DNA of 64,000 bases. Source: Scatophagus argus. Lineage: Eukaryota > Chordata > Actinopteri > Scatophagidae. The notes beneath the pieces were generated by a model. The model worked only from the letters and a program-made list of their open reading frames with translations. It made no database searches and was not told the DNA's origin. The translations under genes were made by a program, and so were the position numbers. Location of the stretch: the NCBI RefSeq assembly GCF_020382885.2, contig NC_058501.1:16072501-16136500 (forward strand). Reading direction: 5' to 3'. How positions within the stretch are numbered: the stretch's first letter is position 1; every line of letters starts with the position of its first letter. This document shows, in pieces, positions 60,797-64,000 of this stretch.

Positions 60797-64000
<3,204 letters not shown>

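Overview
The window is nuclear DNA from a ray-finned fish, most likely a teleost. Coding exons are short and split by GT-AG introns. Every intron carries CA/TG, CT and AT microsatellites, and repeats typical of teleost genomes are present. One gene is the fish-type steroid 11-beta-hydroxylase. Five protein genes were found, all on the plus strand. No rRNA, tRNA, CRISPR or prokaryotic element was seen.

Layout: (1) 1-4275, a three-exon complexin-3/4-like gene whose protein ends in a CaaX box. (2) 4517-11012, cyp11c1, nine coding exons, mitochondrial steroid 11-beta-hydroxylase. (3) 12764-24343, pklr, liver/red-cell-type pyruvate kinase, twelve coding exons giving 543 residues. (4) about 25700-41153, hcn3, a hyperpolarisation-activated cation channel with nine coding exons and about 1508 residues, including an unusually long Ser/Thr/Pro-rich tail. 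(5) about 46000-64000 (runs off the edge), zbtb7b (ThPOK), with a BTB exon and C2H2 zinc fingers. Two candidate alternative first exons lie far upstream of it, and both read in frame into the main coding exon. The 12 kb between 48.6 and 60.3 kb is intron or intergenic DNA with no coding signal I can support.

Exon borders were placed by hand, by matching splice sites, reading phase and family sequence. All internal junctions of the four complete genes keep phase. The genes do not form one pathway: complexin and HCN3 act in excitable cells, CYP11C1 makes 11-oxygenated androgens and cortisol, PKLR is glycolytic, and ZBTB7B is a transcription factor. pklr and hcn3 are also neighbours in mammals, so their linkage is old.

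Most notable observations: the greatly enlarged HCN3 tail and an extra intron in its S2-S3 linker; an Arg-to-Ile change in the PKLR allosteric loop; a consensus GC-AG intron in the complexin gene; a 27-bp tandem duplication in the cyp11c1 targeting region; a perfect DR1 nuclear-receptor site upstream of pklr; CTCF-like motifs between gene blocks; a decayed Tc1 element nested in another repeat; and several near-perfect hairpins. I did not find a clearly new biological system.
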